DNA of 64,000 nt. Source: Aquilaria yunnanensis. Lineage: Eukaryota > Streptophyta > Magnoliopsida > Malvales > Thymelaeaceae. The notes beneath the pieces were generated by a model that was given only the letters and a program-made list of their open reading frames with translations, did not search any database and was not told the origin of the DNA. The stretch spans positions 87,151,501 through 87,215,500 of the forward strand of contig CM077595.1 in the NCBI GenBank assembly GCA_039654915.1, in the 5' to 3' direction. A program made the position numbers and the translations under genes. Shown here piece by piece: positions 11,841 through 21,884 of the stretch; within the stretch, counting starts at the first letter, position 1, and each line of letters begins with the position of its first letter.

Positions 11841-12065
11841 GACCTAAATGCATCATTAGTCCTCCAACTTTGCCAACTCACACGAGTTAGCCGCTGAACT
11901 TTGACTCAATATGACATAATCCTCAAACTTTGCAAAGCCATGTAACTTAGTTCTCAAACTTTTTAAATGGCGCGACTTAGTCCTTTAGACATGAGGTCAA
12001 CTACAACTTTAAAACCTAACATCTAATCTTTCAACAAAATGACCATTCTATTTAGGAACTTCCAT
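11841..12065. repeat. Left MULE arm, outer part
   Basis: The outer 225 bp of the left inverted arm pair with the complement of about 30065-30289. The shared pattern is a run of similar phrases built on 'agtcctcaaacttt', so the arm is itself internally repetitive. The retrotransposon inserted at its inner end, duplicating TCCAT (12061-12065). Confidence 0.8.
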
Positions 12066-14699
12066 TGTGGCAACGTCGGGTTTTCGGGAGTCGCCACCAA
12101 TCAGTTTTCTTAGGTCGATTGGTCACCTTAAAATTGGTCTGCGAGAGTTCGGGGATCGGGAGTACGGTTACGTTAAAACAACTTTGTTAAAACGCCCAAA
12201 AATTGGCACCTTAGTTGATTTTAATTTTGTTTTGCTTTGCTTTTAAATAATTCTCAGTTAATTTTCAAAATTAGAAATTTTAACTGGATTAGTCGAAATG
12301 TGGATTTTTAAATTAATTAATTTGTATGAAATTTTATACTTCCGAACCATGGACTCTGCCGAGTCATTTGGACACGGAAGATTTTTGATTCCGAACCATG
12401 GACTCTGCCGAGTCATTTGGACACGGAATTTGGTGAACTTTTAAATAATTTAATCCATATTGTAAATATGGATTTTTATCTTTTTTTTATTTAATTTATT
12501 TAATTAAAAGGGTGATATTTTTTTTTAAACCGCAGATCCTGACGGATCATCCGGATATGTAAGTTGATTTAATTTATAGTTAATTATTTAATTCTTATTT
12601 TTATGGAATTAATTATTAGTTTAATTACTAATTCGTAATTCTTTTTGTTATAGAATTTTTAGATTCATTAATAATCTAAAAATTTTTATTTTCTATATTT
12701 TTCTTTCTTTTCTTTCTTTTCCTTCTTATCTTTCTTATCTTATCTTATCTTTCTTATCTTTATTATCTTTTTCTTATCTTTCTTATCTTTTTCTTATCTT
12801 GTTTTAATTTTCTTTTTGTTTTCTTGTTTAATGAAAAATATTTATTATTTTAGTGGATTTAAAAGTTATATTTTAAATAAATCAGTAAAATATAAAGTCT
12901 TAATTTTCATGTATTTTTTTTAAACAGGTTTTATTTTTATTTTTTTATTATTTTTACTGGATAAAAATAACTATTAAAATTAATTTTAACTTTTTACTAT
13001 CTTTAAAGAATTAAAAACATGTATGTAAAAATAAAAATAATTGGCTTTTTTTAAAAATAATTTTTATTAGCCTTAATAATTAATTACAAAATAATCTTCT
13101 TTTAATTTTCATTTATTTATTAATTAGTAAAGGGTAAAGGTGAATTAAATAAAAAATTATATAAAGAAAAAAAATTAATAATAATAAAGTGGGGCTTTTT
13201 GGCCATCCACTTTAAAAATAATAATAAATGTTAGCAAAGTTAATTAAATTAATTGTTAAACAACAATAATAAAAAGTTAGTCAAGTTAATTAAATTAATT
13301 AATTAACCACAATAATAAAAGTTAGCCAAGTTAATTAAATTAATTAATTAACAACAGTAAAAAGTTAGCCAAGTTAATTAAATTAATTAATTAACAACAA
13401 TAATAAAAAGTTAGCCAAGTTAATTAAATTAATTAATTAACAACAGTAAAAAGTTAGCCAAGTTAATTAAATTAATTAATTAACAACAATAATAAAAAGT
13501 TAGCCAAATTAATTAAATTAATTAACAACAATAAATAAAAAGTTAGCCAAATTAATTAAATTAATTAACAACAATAAATAAAAAGTTAGCCAAATTAATT
13601 AAATTAATTAATTAACAACAATAATAAAAAGCTAGCCAAGTTAATTAAATTAATTAATTAACAACAATAATAAAAGTTAGCCAAGTTAATTAAATTAATT
13701 AATTAACAACAATAATAAAAGTTAATTAATTGTTAACAACAATTATAAAAGTTAGTAATAATGCAAAAATTAAAAGGTTAGTAACAATAATAGTATTAAA
13801 AGTTAGTTGTTAGTAAGTTAATAACAACAATAAAAAAGGGGGTTAGTAATAAACAAATAATAAACAAACAAGTAAAAATTAAAAGGGTTAGTAATTAATT
13901 CTGCAAGAATAAAATACAAAGTTAGTGACCAAAGCGAAAGAAATTGAAAAGATGAAGGATTAAATGAGAGTTGTACCCTTGATTTTAAATTCTGAATTAT
14001 GAGAAATGGAAACAGAGGGCGCGCGGGGGGGGAAGAAGATGGCTTAATCGTCAAAATGAAAAGTTTTGAGATTTTCTGAGGAAAGGAAGGAGAGCTAGGG
14101 ACTAAGGCTGTAATTTTTTATATTTTAAAAACGGAGCTCTAAGCTTTTCTTTCTATTTTTATCTGTGTTCAGCACAAAATTTGGGGGGCTATTTATAGAG
14201 GAAGTTTGGCTGAACTGTTGATGGATAAATTAATAAAAAATTTCAAACTTATCTTTTAAATTGGTAAAATGACAATTTTAGTCCTTTACGTCTCTCAGCC
14301 TCTGGATAAGTTCCTGAAGCTTCTGATTTTGACAATTTTGTCGTTTTCTGTCAATTTGAGCCAAAAACGTCGGCAGGCTCAAAATTTTATGTGACAAACT
14401 ACCAAATGCTCCTGGAACTTTTAGAATTTGTCAATTTTTTCTGAAACTTCTCAATTTTGTCATTTTTACCTCAAACTTTTAATTTTTTGTCATTTTTTTC
14501 ATGAAATTTTATTTTATTTCAAACATACACATATTCACACATATATCATTTTAAATCAAATTTTCACAAAACAAAAATATATTTTAAACTAATTAAATTT
14601 TTTTTAATAATAATAGTAATATATTTTTTTTAAATTAATTTTTTTTAATAAAATTTTTTTCAAAATTTTAAAACACCCGGACGAAATTGGGTGTCAACA
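12066..14699 (-). repeat. 3' LTR of the Tat/Ogre-type element
   Basis: This 2634-bp LTR reads TGTTGACACC...GCCACA on the minus strand. It contains a doubled 43-bp segment 'ttccgaaccatggactctgc...' (12341-12428) whose copies end in TTCCG/CGGAA-type inverted arms, a TTTCTTATC-rich microsatellite (12690-12800), and a ~46-bp AT-rich array (13205-13760). It is identical to the 5' LTR wherever compared. A 78-residue ORF (13818-14054) is identical in both LTRs but shows no coding features, and I do not call it a gene. Confidence 0.95.
13205..13760. repeat. ~46-bp AT-rich tandem array in the 3' LTR
   Basis: About eleven units of the type 'agttagccaagttaattaaa' plus 'ttaattaattaacaacaataataaa', with unit lengths alternating by a few bases. 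Each unit contains the self-complementary TTAATTAA block. The same array occurs in the other LTR at 27217-27772. Confidence 0.9.
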
Positions 14700-14718
14700 G
14701 CTGCCCCCCTTTGCATGC
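14700..14718 (-). other. Polypurine tract of the Tat/Ogre-type element
   Basis: The minus strand reads AAAGGGGGGCAG directly before the LTR start. It would act as the plus-strand DNA primer and sets the element's orientation. Confidence 0.8.
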
Positions 14719-14799
14719 TTCATGGGACATGATGTATGCAAAGTCGTTACCAAATTTCGTTCGGCTTAGGTAGGCATTGAGAATGTTCTCGCCGCCCAA

Positions 14800-15060
14800 A
14801 CAGTAAGGTTTAAGGAAAGGTCCTTAAAACCTCTAACGATAGGAAAGCTCCTATTGTTGTAAGATGGACTGATTGATTGATTATTTGTTTGAGGTTAAGG
14901 AAAGGTCCTTAGAACCTCTAACGATAGGAAAGCTCCTATCGTTGTAAGATGGACTGATGGATTGATTGTTTGTTTTAGGTTAAGGAAATGTCCTTAGAAC
15001 CTCTAACGATAGGAAAGCTCCTATCGTTGTAAGATGGACTGATTGATTGATTATTTGTTT
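14800..15060 (-). repeat. 85-bp tandem repeat, 3 units, each with two hairpins
   Basis: Three units of about 85 bp each hold GGTTAAGGAAAGGTCCTTAGAACC-like and AACGATAGGA-aagc-TCCTATCGTT arms. The second is a perfect 10-bp stem with a 4-base loop. The first unit differs in one loop-side base (attgtt for atcgtt). The array lies in the 3' untranslated part of the element. Confidence 0.85.
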
Positions 15061-16650
15061 TCGAGGCAAAGGTTCCATCCTTAAAACCTCGGATTGATTG
15101 ATTGATCTCGAGGCAAAGGTTCCATCCTTAAAACCCCGGATTGATTGATTGATGTCGAGGCAAAGGTTCCATCCTTAAAACCTCGAATTGATTGATTGAT
15201 GTCGAGGCAAAGGTTCCATCCTTAAAACCTCGGATTGATAATTGATCTCGAGGCAAAGGTTCCATCCTTAAAACCCCGGATTGATTGATTGATCTCGAGG
15301 CAAAGGTTCTATCCTTAAAACCTCGGATTGATTGATTGATCTCGAGGCAAAGGTTCCATCCTTAAAACCCCGGATTGATTGATTGATCTCGAGGCAAAGG
15401 TTCTATCCTTAAAACCTCGGATTGATTGATTGATCTCGAGGCAAAGGTTCCATCCTTAAAACCTCGAATTGATTGATTGATGTCGAGGCAAAGGTTCCAT
15501 CCTTAAAACCTCGAATTGATTGATTGATGTCGAGGCAAAGGTTTCATCCTTAAAACCCCGATGATGAAAATTGATGTCGAGGCAAAAGGTTCCATCCTTA
15601 AAACCTTGACGATTGATTGAGTTCGAGGCAAAGGTTTCATCCTTAAAACCCCGATGATGAAAATTGATGTCGAGGCAAAAGTTCCATCCTTAAAACCTTG
15701 ACAATTGATTGAGTTCGAGGCAAAGGTTCCATCCTTAAAACCCCGATGATGATTGATTGTTTTCGAGGCAAAGGTTCCATCCTTAAAACCTCGAATTGAT
15801 TGATTGATGTCGAGGCAAAGGTTCCATCCTTAAAACCTCGAATTGATTGATTGATGTCGAGGCAAAGGTTCCATCCTTAAAACCCCGATGATGAAAATTG
15901 ATGTCGAGGCAAAGGTTCCATCCTTAAAACCTCGAATTGATTGATTGATGTCGAGGCAAAGGTTCCATCCTTAAAACCTCAAATTGATTGATTGATGTCG
16001 AGGCAAAGGTTCCATCCTTAAAACCTCGAATTGATTGATTGATGTCGAGGTAAAGGTTCCATCCTTAAAGCCTCGAATTGATTGATTGTTTTCGAGGCAA
16101 AGGTTCCATCCTTAAAACCTTGATGATGAAAATTGATTATTTTCGAGGCAAAGGTTCCATCCTTAAAACCCCGATGATGAAAATTGATTGTTTTCGAGGC
16201 AAAGGTTCCATCCTTAAAACCCCGAATCGATTGATTAATGTCGAGGCAAAGGTTCCATCCTTAAAACCTCGACGATTGATTGAGTTCGAGGCAAAGGTTC
16301 CATCCTTAAAACCTCGGATTGATAATTGATTATTTTCGAGGCAAAGGTTCCATCCTTAAAACCCCGATGATGAAAATTGATTGTTTTCGAGGCAAAGGTT
16401 CCATCCTTAAAACCCCGAATTGATTGATTAATGTCGAGGCAAAGGTTCCATCCTTAAAACCTCGACGATTGATTGAGTTCGAGGCAAAGGTTCCATCCTT
16501 AAAACCTCGGATTGATAATTAATTATTTTCGAGGCAAAGGTTCCATCCTTAAAACCCCGATGATGAAAATTGATTGTTTTCGAGGCAAAGGTTCCATCCT
16601 TAAAACCCCGATGATGAAAATTGATTTTGAGGCTAAGGAGCTTTCCTTAG
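15061..16650 (-). repeat. ~46-bp tandem array (about 34 units), each able to fold as a hairpin
   Basis: The unit core is 'tcgaggcaaaggttccatcc' followed by 'ttaaaacctcgaattgattgattgatg'. The ends CGAGG and CCTCG pair, and AAGG pairs with CCTT inside. The spacer between cores varies (gattgattgatg, gatgaaaattgatg, gataattgatta), giving higher-order blocks. Some 3' arms are CCCCG or CCTTG, which weaken the stem or replace a pair by a wobble. A final variant at 16625-16660 keeps AAGGA-gctt-TCCTT. Tandem repeats in this untranslated zone are known for Tat/Ogre elements and can seed satellites. ORFs across the array are artefacts. Confidence 0.9.
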
Positions 16651-17174
16651 GACCTCGAGCGAAATTTATATGAAAGCAATTGAAATTGGAATGATTTTCT
16701 TCGAAAGTGTGAATTTTCATAATAGGTGAGTGCAAAAATTTAAACTTCGATAAGATGAGTGAATCTTGATGATGACAATAACACTGAAAAATTATGTAAA
16801 GGGAACGGATGTTTGGAATCAATATCCAAGGTTCATCTAATATTTTCTTCAGTAAATATAGATTCCCTTGTGAGATATGTCATCCAAATAAGGTTAAAGC
16901 TTAACTACCCCAAAATGTTATGCCTAGTAGACCTAATAGGATGCGTCTCAAGAGTAATAAAAATTACTCTTTACTCAGCCATTCCAACCTAAAGACATTG
17001 TCCCATGGTTTTAATATCAGCATGGACGAAACTATCTTATAAGATAACGAAATTCCCTGAAAATAAAAACTGAAATACGAAAGAAAATGCTGATAATTAA
17101 AACTAAAGGACAAGAAAAACGGATCAGATCGCTTCTTTCTTCCACAATACTTCAACAGGGTGAGTAGAGGACTA
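16651..17174 (-). other. 3' untranslated stretch between the repeat array and the LOG-like ORF
   Basis: No repeat or credible ORF seen. It would be 3' UTR of a cargo transcript in the element's sense direction. Confidence 0.5.
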
Positions 17175-17303
17175 TTATGGGAGTGAACTGGTCGGGAAAG
17201 ACTGTCGTGTCCAGTCTATCTGAATCATTGCTGGATCTGGTTCAGGAACAAAAGCATGTATTTTATCTAGCAATTCTTCAGCAGTTGTTGCGGATATTAT
17301 GAT

Positions 17304-17804
17304 TCACCGTGCCACTCTTGATATGAAATTCTTCTGCATAGCATAATCCATAAAAGCTATCAGACCTGTAAAGAAATTGTTAACATTCAAAAGCCCAATG
17401 GGTTTCTTATGCAAATTGAGTTGGGCCATGGAAGCAATTTGGAAGACTTCTCCCAATGTGCCAAAACCACCTGGTAGAGCGATAAAAGCATCAGCATTTA
17501 AAAGCATTTGTAACACACGCTCTTGCAAATTTTTAACCACTAATTCTTCTCCAATCGTGCCCCCAGAAACAAATTTCAAAGGTCCAGGGATGATGCCCAA
17601 AACTTGACTTCCTCCTAAAGATGCTGCTGATGCTACACCTCCCATTAATCCGACACTACCTCCTCCATAAACTAAATGTATTTTTCGCTCAGCTAATACT
17701 CTACCTAAATGGTTGGCTGCTTTTAAATACTCTTCATCTTTTCCAGGAAAAGCCCCAGAAAATACACAAATACTTCGGGATTTACGAGTTGGGGTTTTCT
17801 CCAT
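17304..17804 (-). CDS. LOG-family cytokinin riboside 5'-monophosphate phosphoribohydrolase-like ORF inside an LTR retrotransposon
   Basis: LOG enzymes release active cytokinin bases from their ribotides. The ORF starts at the ATG at 17804 (MEKTPTRKSRSICVFSGAFP), where plant LOG proteins start; an upstream ATG at 17891 would add 29 unrelated residues. Visible motifs are LVYGGGSVGLMG (nucleotide-binding loop), an Arg in LQERVLQM, and PGGFGTLGE, which keeps the P-G-G-x-G-T-x-x-E signature with its catalytic Glu. HKKPIGLLNV follows. A TGA at codon 167 (17306-17304) ends the ORF after FISRVAR. Reading past it in frame gives IIISATTAEELLDKIHAFVP and a TAA at 17177-17175, which matches the rest of the LOG domain, so the TGA is premature. 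The ORF is intronless, whereas plant LOG genes have several introns; capture through RNA is likely. It lies sense to the element. Activity without the C-terminal helix is doubtful. Confidence 0.85.
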   Translation of the reverse strand: MEKTPTRKSRSICVFSGAFPGKDEEYLKAANHLGRVLAERKIHLVYGGGSVGLMGGVASAASLGGSQVLGIIPGPLKFVSGGTIGEELVVKNLQERVLQMLLNADAFIALPGGFGTLGEVFQIASMAQLNLHKKPIGLLNVNNFFTGLIAFMDYAMQKNFISRVAR

Positions 17805-17919
17805 TCCTATCCTTACCCTTGTGAGAAAAGAGGATATATTTATAGAGATGAAGAGATAAGGCAATAATTTTATTTTCAAGAATGGATACATTATTGCCAG
17901 CTATTCACAGTAGTCACGA

Positions 17920-18265
17920 GTATGACTTTGGTCAGGTATGGGTACACTATCGTTAAAAGAGGAGGAAAATTTTCAAAATAGCTACTAGCATGTACAGTAG
18001 TCACTACTGTAGCTTACGTCAGGAGTAGGTACGTGATTGTTGGAAGAGAAGGAAAATTTTAAAAAGTGGCAGCTATATACAGTAATCATAACTGTATCTC
18101 ATGTCAGGAGTGGGTACATTATTGGGAGGATAATTTCAAAAGCGACAGCTAGCATGTACAGTAATCGTGACTTTGGTTCACGTTAGGAGTGAATACATTA
18201 TTACCAAAAGGGGAGGAAAATTTCAAAAGCGACAGCTAGCACGTACAGTAATCGTGACTTTGATC
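17920..18265 (-). repeat. ~85-bp tandem repeat upstream of the LOG-like ORF
   Basis: Four imperfect units share 'gacagctagcatgtacagta' and 'gagtgggtacattattg..gaggaaaatttcaaaa' and lie between finger ORF A and the LOG start. Half-units of the same sequence occur after finger ORFs B and C (about 18955-19030 and 19750-19825). The array therefore seems to have grown from the 3' flank of the finger-gene unit. Confidence 0.75.
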
Positions 18266-18310
18266 CTCATCTTCCAATGGCTTTGCGTCCAGTAATGGCT
18301 TTAATGCTTT

Positions 18311-18859
18311 CTATGAATTGGTGATTTGCATCTCATCTAGCTTTCTCACAAACTGGCAAACAGGGTCGTTTAGAGTCAGATTCCCAAGACTGTAACGATC
18401 TCGTTCTTTTTGGAAAATTATCCATAATCCAACAACCTCAAATTGCACTATTCCGCAAGAATGCGCTTCAAGAACCTCTCGAATATCTTCTAGAGATTCC
18501 TTACGCAAGCCATTCTTAATGAATCTTATTCTATCATTACGATTTCTGGTGATCACTCCTGGAGAACGACATTTATTGCCGCAAATCCACCATCCACAAT
18601 TATGACAAACGCCTAGCCTCTTTGCTCTTCTTTTTTTGGCATAAGCGCTTTTACCAAAGCCGGGCATACGGGGAAAGAACGCTTCTGGAACTTCACCAGC
18701 TGAACGAACCTTAGCTTCAATTAGCCACCGCACATTATCAGGAATGCCTTTGTGCATAAATACTCTGAATCGTTCACATCTAGCTTGATAAATCTTTTTA
18801 AGAACATTTATTGGGAAGGAAGGAAAATACTTTCGTAGGGCGGAAAGAGAAGACTCCAT
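18311..18859 (-). CDS. Finger ORF A: 182-residue basic Cys-finger protein in the retrotransposon
   Basis: I chose the ATG at 18859, since it gives exactly the same length and start (MESSLSALRKYFPS) as copies B and C; an ATG five codons upstream (18874) is also open. Order: amphipathic N-terminal segment (LRKYFPSFPINVLKKIYQAR), GIPDNVRWLIEAKVRSAGE, a basic patch YAKKRRAKRL (about residues 73-82), then a compact finger CHNCGWWICGNKC (C-x2-C-x4-C-x3-C), an RFIKNGLRKES segment and a conserved NDPVCQFVRKLD tail. A basic patch followed by a Cys finger suggests RNA or DNA binding. The layout recalls nucleic-acid-binding proteins of some filamentous plant RNA viruses (Viral_NABP type), but the finger spacing differs and this is only a hypothesis. 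I do not recognise a host homologue. It is sense to the element and unrelated to gag-pol. Confidence 0.7.
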   Translation of the reverse strand: MESSLSALRKYFPSFPINVLKKIYQARCERFRVFMHKGIPDNVRWLIEAKVRSAGEVPEAFFPRMPGFGKSAYAKKRRAKRLGVCHNCGWWICGNKCRSPGVITRNRNDRIRFIKNGLRKESLEDIREVLEAHSCGIVQFEVVGLWIIFQKERDRYSLGNLTLNDPVCQFVRKLDEMQITNS

Positions 18860-19075
18860 TGATGAAGGAGGCAAAGAAAGAAATTAGTGATTGTAGGAAA
18901 CGAAAATAACTAACACATATTTATAGTGATGAAAGGGATAATGCGTTAATTACACTTACAGAAGCAAGTACATTATTGTCAAAAGAAAAGACAAATGACA
19001 GCTTATATGTACAGGAATCATGACCGTGGCTCTCATCTTCCACTGATTTATGTCCAGTAATGGCTTCAATGCCTT

Positions 19076-19624
19076 CTATAAGTCGGGGATTTGCTTCCCA
19101 TCCAGTTTTCTTACAAACTGACAAACAGGGTCGTTTAAAGTCACATTCCCAAGACTGTAACGATCTTGTTCTTTTTGGAAAGTCCACCATAAATCCATAA
19201 TTTCCCATTGCACTATTTCACAAGAATGTGTTTCAAAAGTTAATAGGATATCATCCAAAGATTCCTTACGCAGGCCATTCTTGATGAATTTTCTTTTATC
19301 TTCATGATTTCTGGAGATGTATCCTAAAAAGCGACATTTAGTATTACAATTCCATCGTCCACATTTATGACAGACACCTAGCCTCTTTGCTCTTCGCTTT
19401 TTAGCATAAGCGCTTTTACCAAAGCCGGGCATACGGGGAAAGAACGCTTCTGGAACTTCACCAGCTGAACGAACCTTAGCTTCAATTAGCCACCGCACAT
19501 TATCAGGAATGCCTTTTTGCATAAAAACTCTGATTCTTTCACATCTAGCAAGGTAGATCTTTTTAAGGACTTTTATTGGAAGAGAAGGAAAGTATTTTCG
19601 CAGGGTAGAAAGAGTAGAATCCAT
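19076..19624 (-). CDS. Finger ORF B: second tandem copy of the Cys-finger protein
   Basis: 182 residues from the ATG at 19624 (MDSTLSTLRKYFPS), with no insertion or deletion relative to copy A. The finger is CHKCGRWNCNTKC with the same spacing, preceded by the same YAKKRRAKRL patch. A 113-base block (19404-19516) is identical to 18639-18751 of copy A, while the flanks differ at many positions, which points to recent gene conversion or a recombination patch. The 3' flank is homologous to the flanks of A and C, so the repeated unit is the whole gene plus about 200 bp of flank. Longer ORFs overlapping its end in another frame are shadows. Confidence 0.7.
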   Translation of the reverse strand: MDSTLSTLRKYFPSLPIKVLKKIYLARCERIRVFMQKGIPDNVRWLIEAKVRSAGEVPEAFFPRMPGFGKSAYAKKRRAKRLGVCHKCGRWNCNTKCRFLGYISRNHEDKRKFIKNGLRKESLDDILLTFETHSCEIVQWEIMDLWWTFQKEQDRYSLGNVTLNDPVCQFVRKLDGKQIPDL

Positions 19625-19872
19625 TGATGAGAGAAGAATTTGAGAGATGATGGAAAGGAATTAGTTATTGAAGGAAACTTAGATAACCGACTGGAAGAAC
19701 ATGCATTTATAGCGATGAAATGGATAACGTGTCGATTACACTTAGGAGAGCATGTACATCTGTCAAAAGAAAATGCAAACTTTTCCAAATATAACAAACT
19801 GTATGTACAGTAATTGTGACTGTGGCTCACATCTTCCACTGGTTTTACGTCCAATAACGGCATTAACGGCTT

Positions 19873-20421
19873 CTATGAGTCGAGGATTTGCTTCCCATCC
19901 AGTTTTCTTACAAGCTGGCAAACAGGGTCATTTACAGTCAGATTCCCGGGACTGTAACGGTTTCATTCTTCATGAAAAATGCTCCATAAACCAAGAAGTT
20001 CACGTTGCACAGATCCACAAGAATGCGTCTCAAGAGTCAATTGGATGTCATCCAACGAGTCCTTACTCAGGCCATTCTTAATGAATCGTATTTTATCTTC
20101 TCGATTATCAGAAATCATCCCTAAAGAACGACATTTAGTATTACAAGTCCACCGTCCACATTTATGGCAGACTTGTAACCTTTTCGCTCTTCGCTTTTTG
20201 GCATAAGAGCTTTTGCCTATACCAGGCATGTGAGACACAAATGCCTCTGGGATTTCACCTGCCAGACGAACCTTGGCTTCGATTAACCACCGCACATCTT
20301 CAGGGATTCCTTTGTGCATCAGAACTCTTAATCGTTCACAGCGAACTTGGTAGATCTTTTTGAGAATGTTCATTGGGAGAGAAGGGAAATACTTTCGCAA
20401 GGCGGAAAAAGTAGGATCCAT
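19873..20421 (-). pseudogene. Finger ORF C: third copy, with one premature stop
   Basis: The start at 20421 aligns with B (MDPTFSALRKYFPS). The ORF stops at codon 153 (TGA, 19965-19963), where A and B have Arg; CGA to TGA explains it. The frame then continues through NDPVCQLVRKLDGK to a TAG at 19875-19873, exactly the 182-codon length of A and B. C is the most diverged copy, about 72% identical to B over 152 residues by my count, yet has no indel. The basic patch and the finger CHKCGRWTCNTKC are fully kept. It is the first of the three in the transcription direction. The 152-residue product may still be made, since patch and finger precede the stop. Confidence 0.65.
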
Positions 20422-20579
20422 TTTCTAGGAGGAAGTAAAAGAAAGAAGGGGTGAAGGAATCAGTTATTATGGGCAACTGAGAGAACCGACTTGAGAGTCA
20501 CGGAGTACCGTATCCGCCGTTTAACCGGAAAAGTAGATCCTACTTCATTTTGATGTGATAGATATTTTTTATATTCCAT

Positions 20580-20935
20580 CGAGCTGACGTCGATCCAGTC
20601 CTCGATTATTGAATCCATTGCCCGCTTTTGACAAATTTTCAACGACAATATTTCTTGATGTCTGCCTTATCTTTGACTATCTCTTATCTTGGATGCTGCT
20701 AAGCTGGCATCAATCCTGTCCTTCCAGGTGTAGCCTCGATTATTGAATCAATTGCCAGGCTTTTGACAATATTGTCTACTTTATATTTTTTTTTATATCT
20801 GCCTTATCCTTGGCTATAGCTATCTCTTATCTTGGATACTACTAGCTGGCGTCAATCCGATCCTTCCAGGTGTAGCCTCGATTATTGAATCGGTAGCCAA
20901 GCTTTTGACAATATTGTCTACTTTATTCTTGAATT
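20580..20935 (-). repeat. ~166-bp tandem repeat, about 2.5 units
   Basis: Repeated phrases are 'tatctcttatcttggat', 'ctggcgtcaatcc', 'ccttccaggtgtagcctcga' and 'gcttttgacaatattgtcta'. It is non-coding and lies in the spacer between finger ORF C and gag. Confidence 0.75.
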
Positions 20936-21884
20936 CCTGATGCGGGTTGGTCCCGCATATTAGCTGTGTATCCAGTGATAGATTGGTAAGAGCTGATGAC
21001 ATTGAGATCTCAGCTTATATTGTTGTAGCTGTGCCGTGGATGTGCTTCCCGTTTGGTCCTTGTTATGTAAAGGCTATGTATGCATGATATGAAATGCATG
21101 AATGCAGAGCATGTGTAACTAATGGCTTTTTTTTTTTTTTTGTATGGATCTAATTCTTTATGTCTTTGTTTTACTGGATCCTCTTTGTGATGGCTTCTTG
21201 GACTATCATTGAATCTCTTTATGCTTTCCAGCTTTTGTTCGCTGCCTCAAAAGCCCAACTCTTTTCAAAATCCTCTTTCTTTGACTTGTTCTTTGAATTT
21301 TGGCCTCAATTTCTTTAAAGTTGGCCCGCCTCATAATTTATATCTCTTTCGGGTACTCATCCATTGTCATGGATTTGATACCATCAAAGGCTTTACTTTC
21401 AATGTCTGCTTTGCCCCTTTTCTTGTGACCGTGCCGACACTTACTTATTCCCATGTTATAATCTGAATGATTGCTCTTCCTTGAACTCATGTTTTGATCC
21501 ATAAGACTTGCCCCCTTGTCTATTGAACTTCTTTGTTGGTGGTACTCCTCTTACGCTTCGTAGAGACTACTTTGCCCCCCTGAATATGGTGTTTATGTGG
21601 AAAGAGATATCATCTCGCCTTTGATTTAACAGAAGGTCGAGCATTTCTAGACCTTTGTGATGGCACTTGATCGTAAATTTCTCTTACAAGAACCACATCT
21701 TATTAAAGAAAGACTCAAGCTATGTCCTCACTTTTAAGTCTACATACATTAATGAATAATGGTTTGGCCTTAAAGAAAAACTTTCATCAATTTGCAAAGC
21801 TTGACAAAGTAATTTACGGTCTTTGTTTTTAATTAAAATATCCTGCCATTCTTCCCTTTCCAACTCGAAGACATAAACTGTGCA
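20936..21884 (-). other. Non-coding retrotransposon spacer
   Basis: No coding frame or clear repeat, only a T run near 21126. An intact Tat element would have pol here. I see no trace of RT or integrase motifs on either strand. Confidence 0.5.

Noticed and set aside
13818..14054. 78-codon ORF present identically in both LTRs (also 27830-28066)
   Set aside because: Its identity only reflects LTR identity. The sequence is low-complexity and has no family motif or plausible start context.
16078..16329. 83-codon ORF with internal repeats (FRGKGSILKT units)
   Set aside because: It reads through the 46-bp tandem array, so the protein repeat is a by-product of the DNA repeat and runs antisense to the element.
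15061..16650. CRISPR-like array
   Set aside because: Regular repeats, but spacers are themselves repeats of a few types and the context is a plant retrotransposon. It is an ordinary tandem array.
18921..19208. 95-codon ORF overlapping the end of finger ORF B
   Set aside because: Another frame of the same duplicated unit; it is not kept in the other copies.
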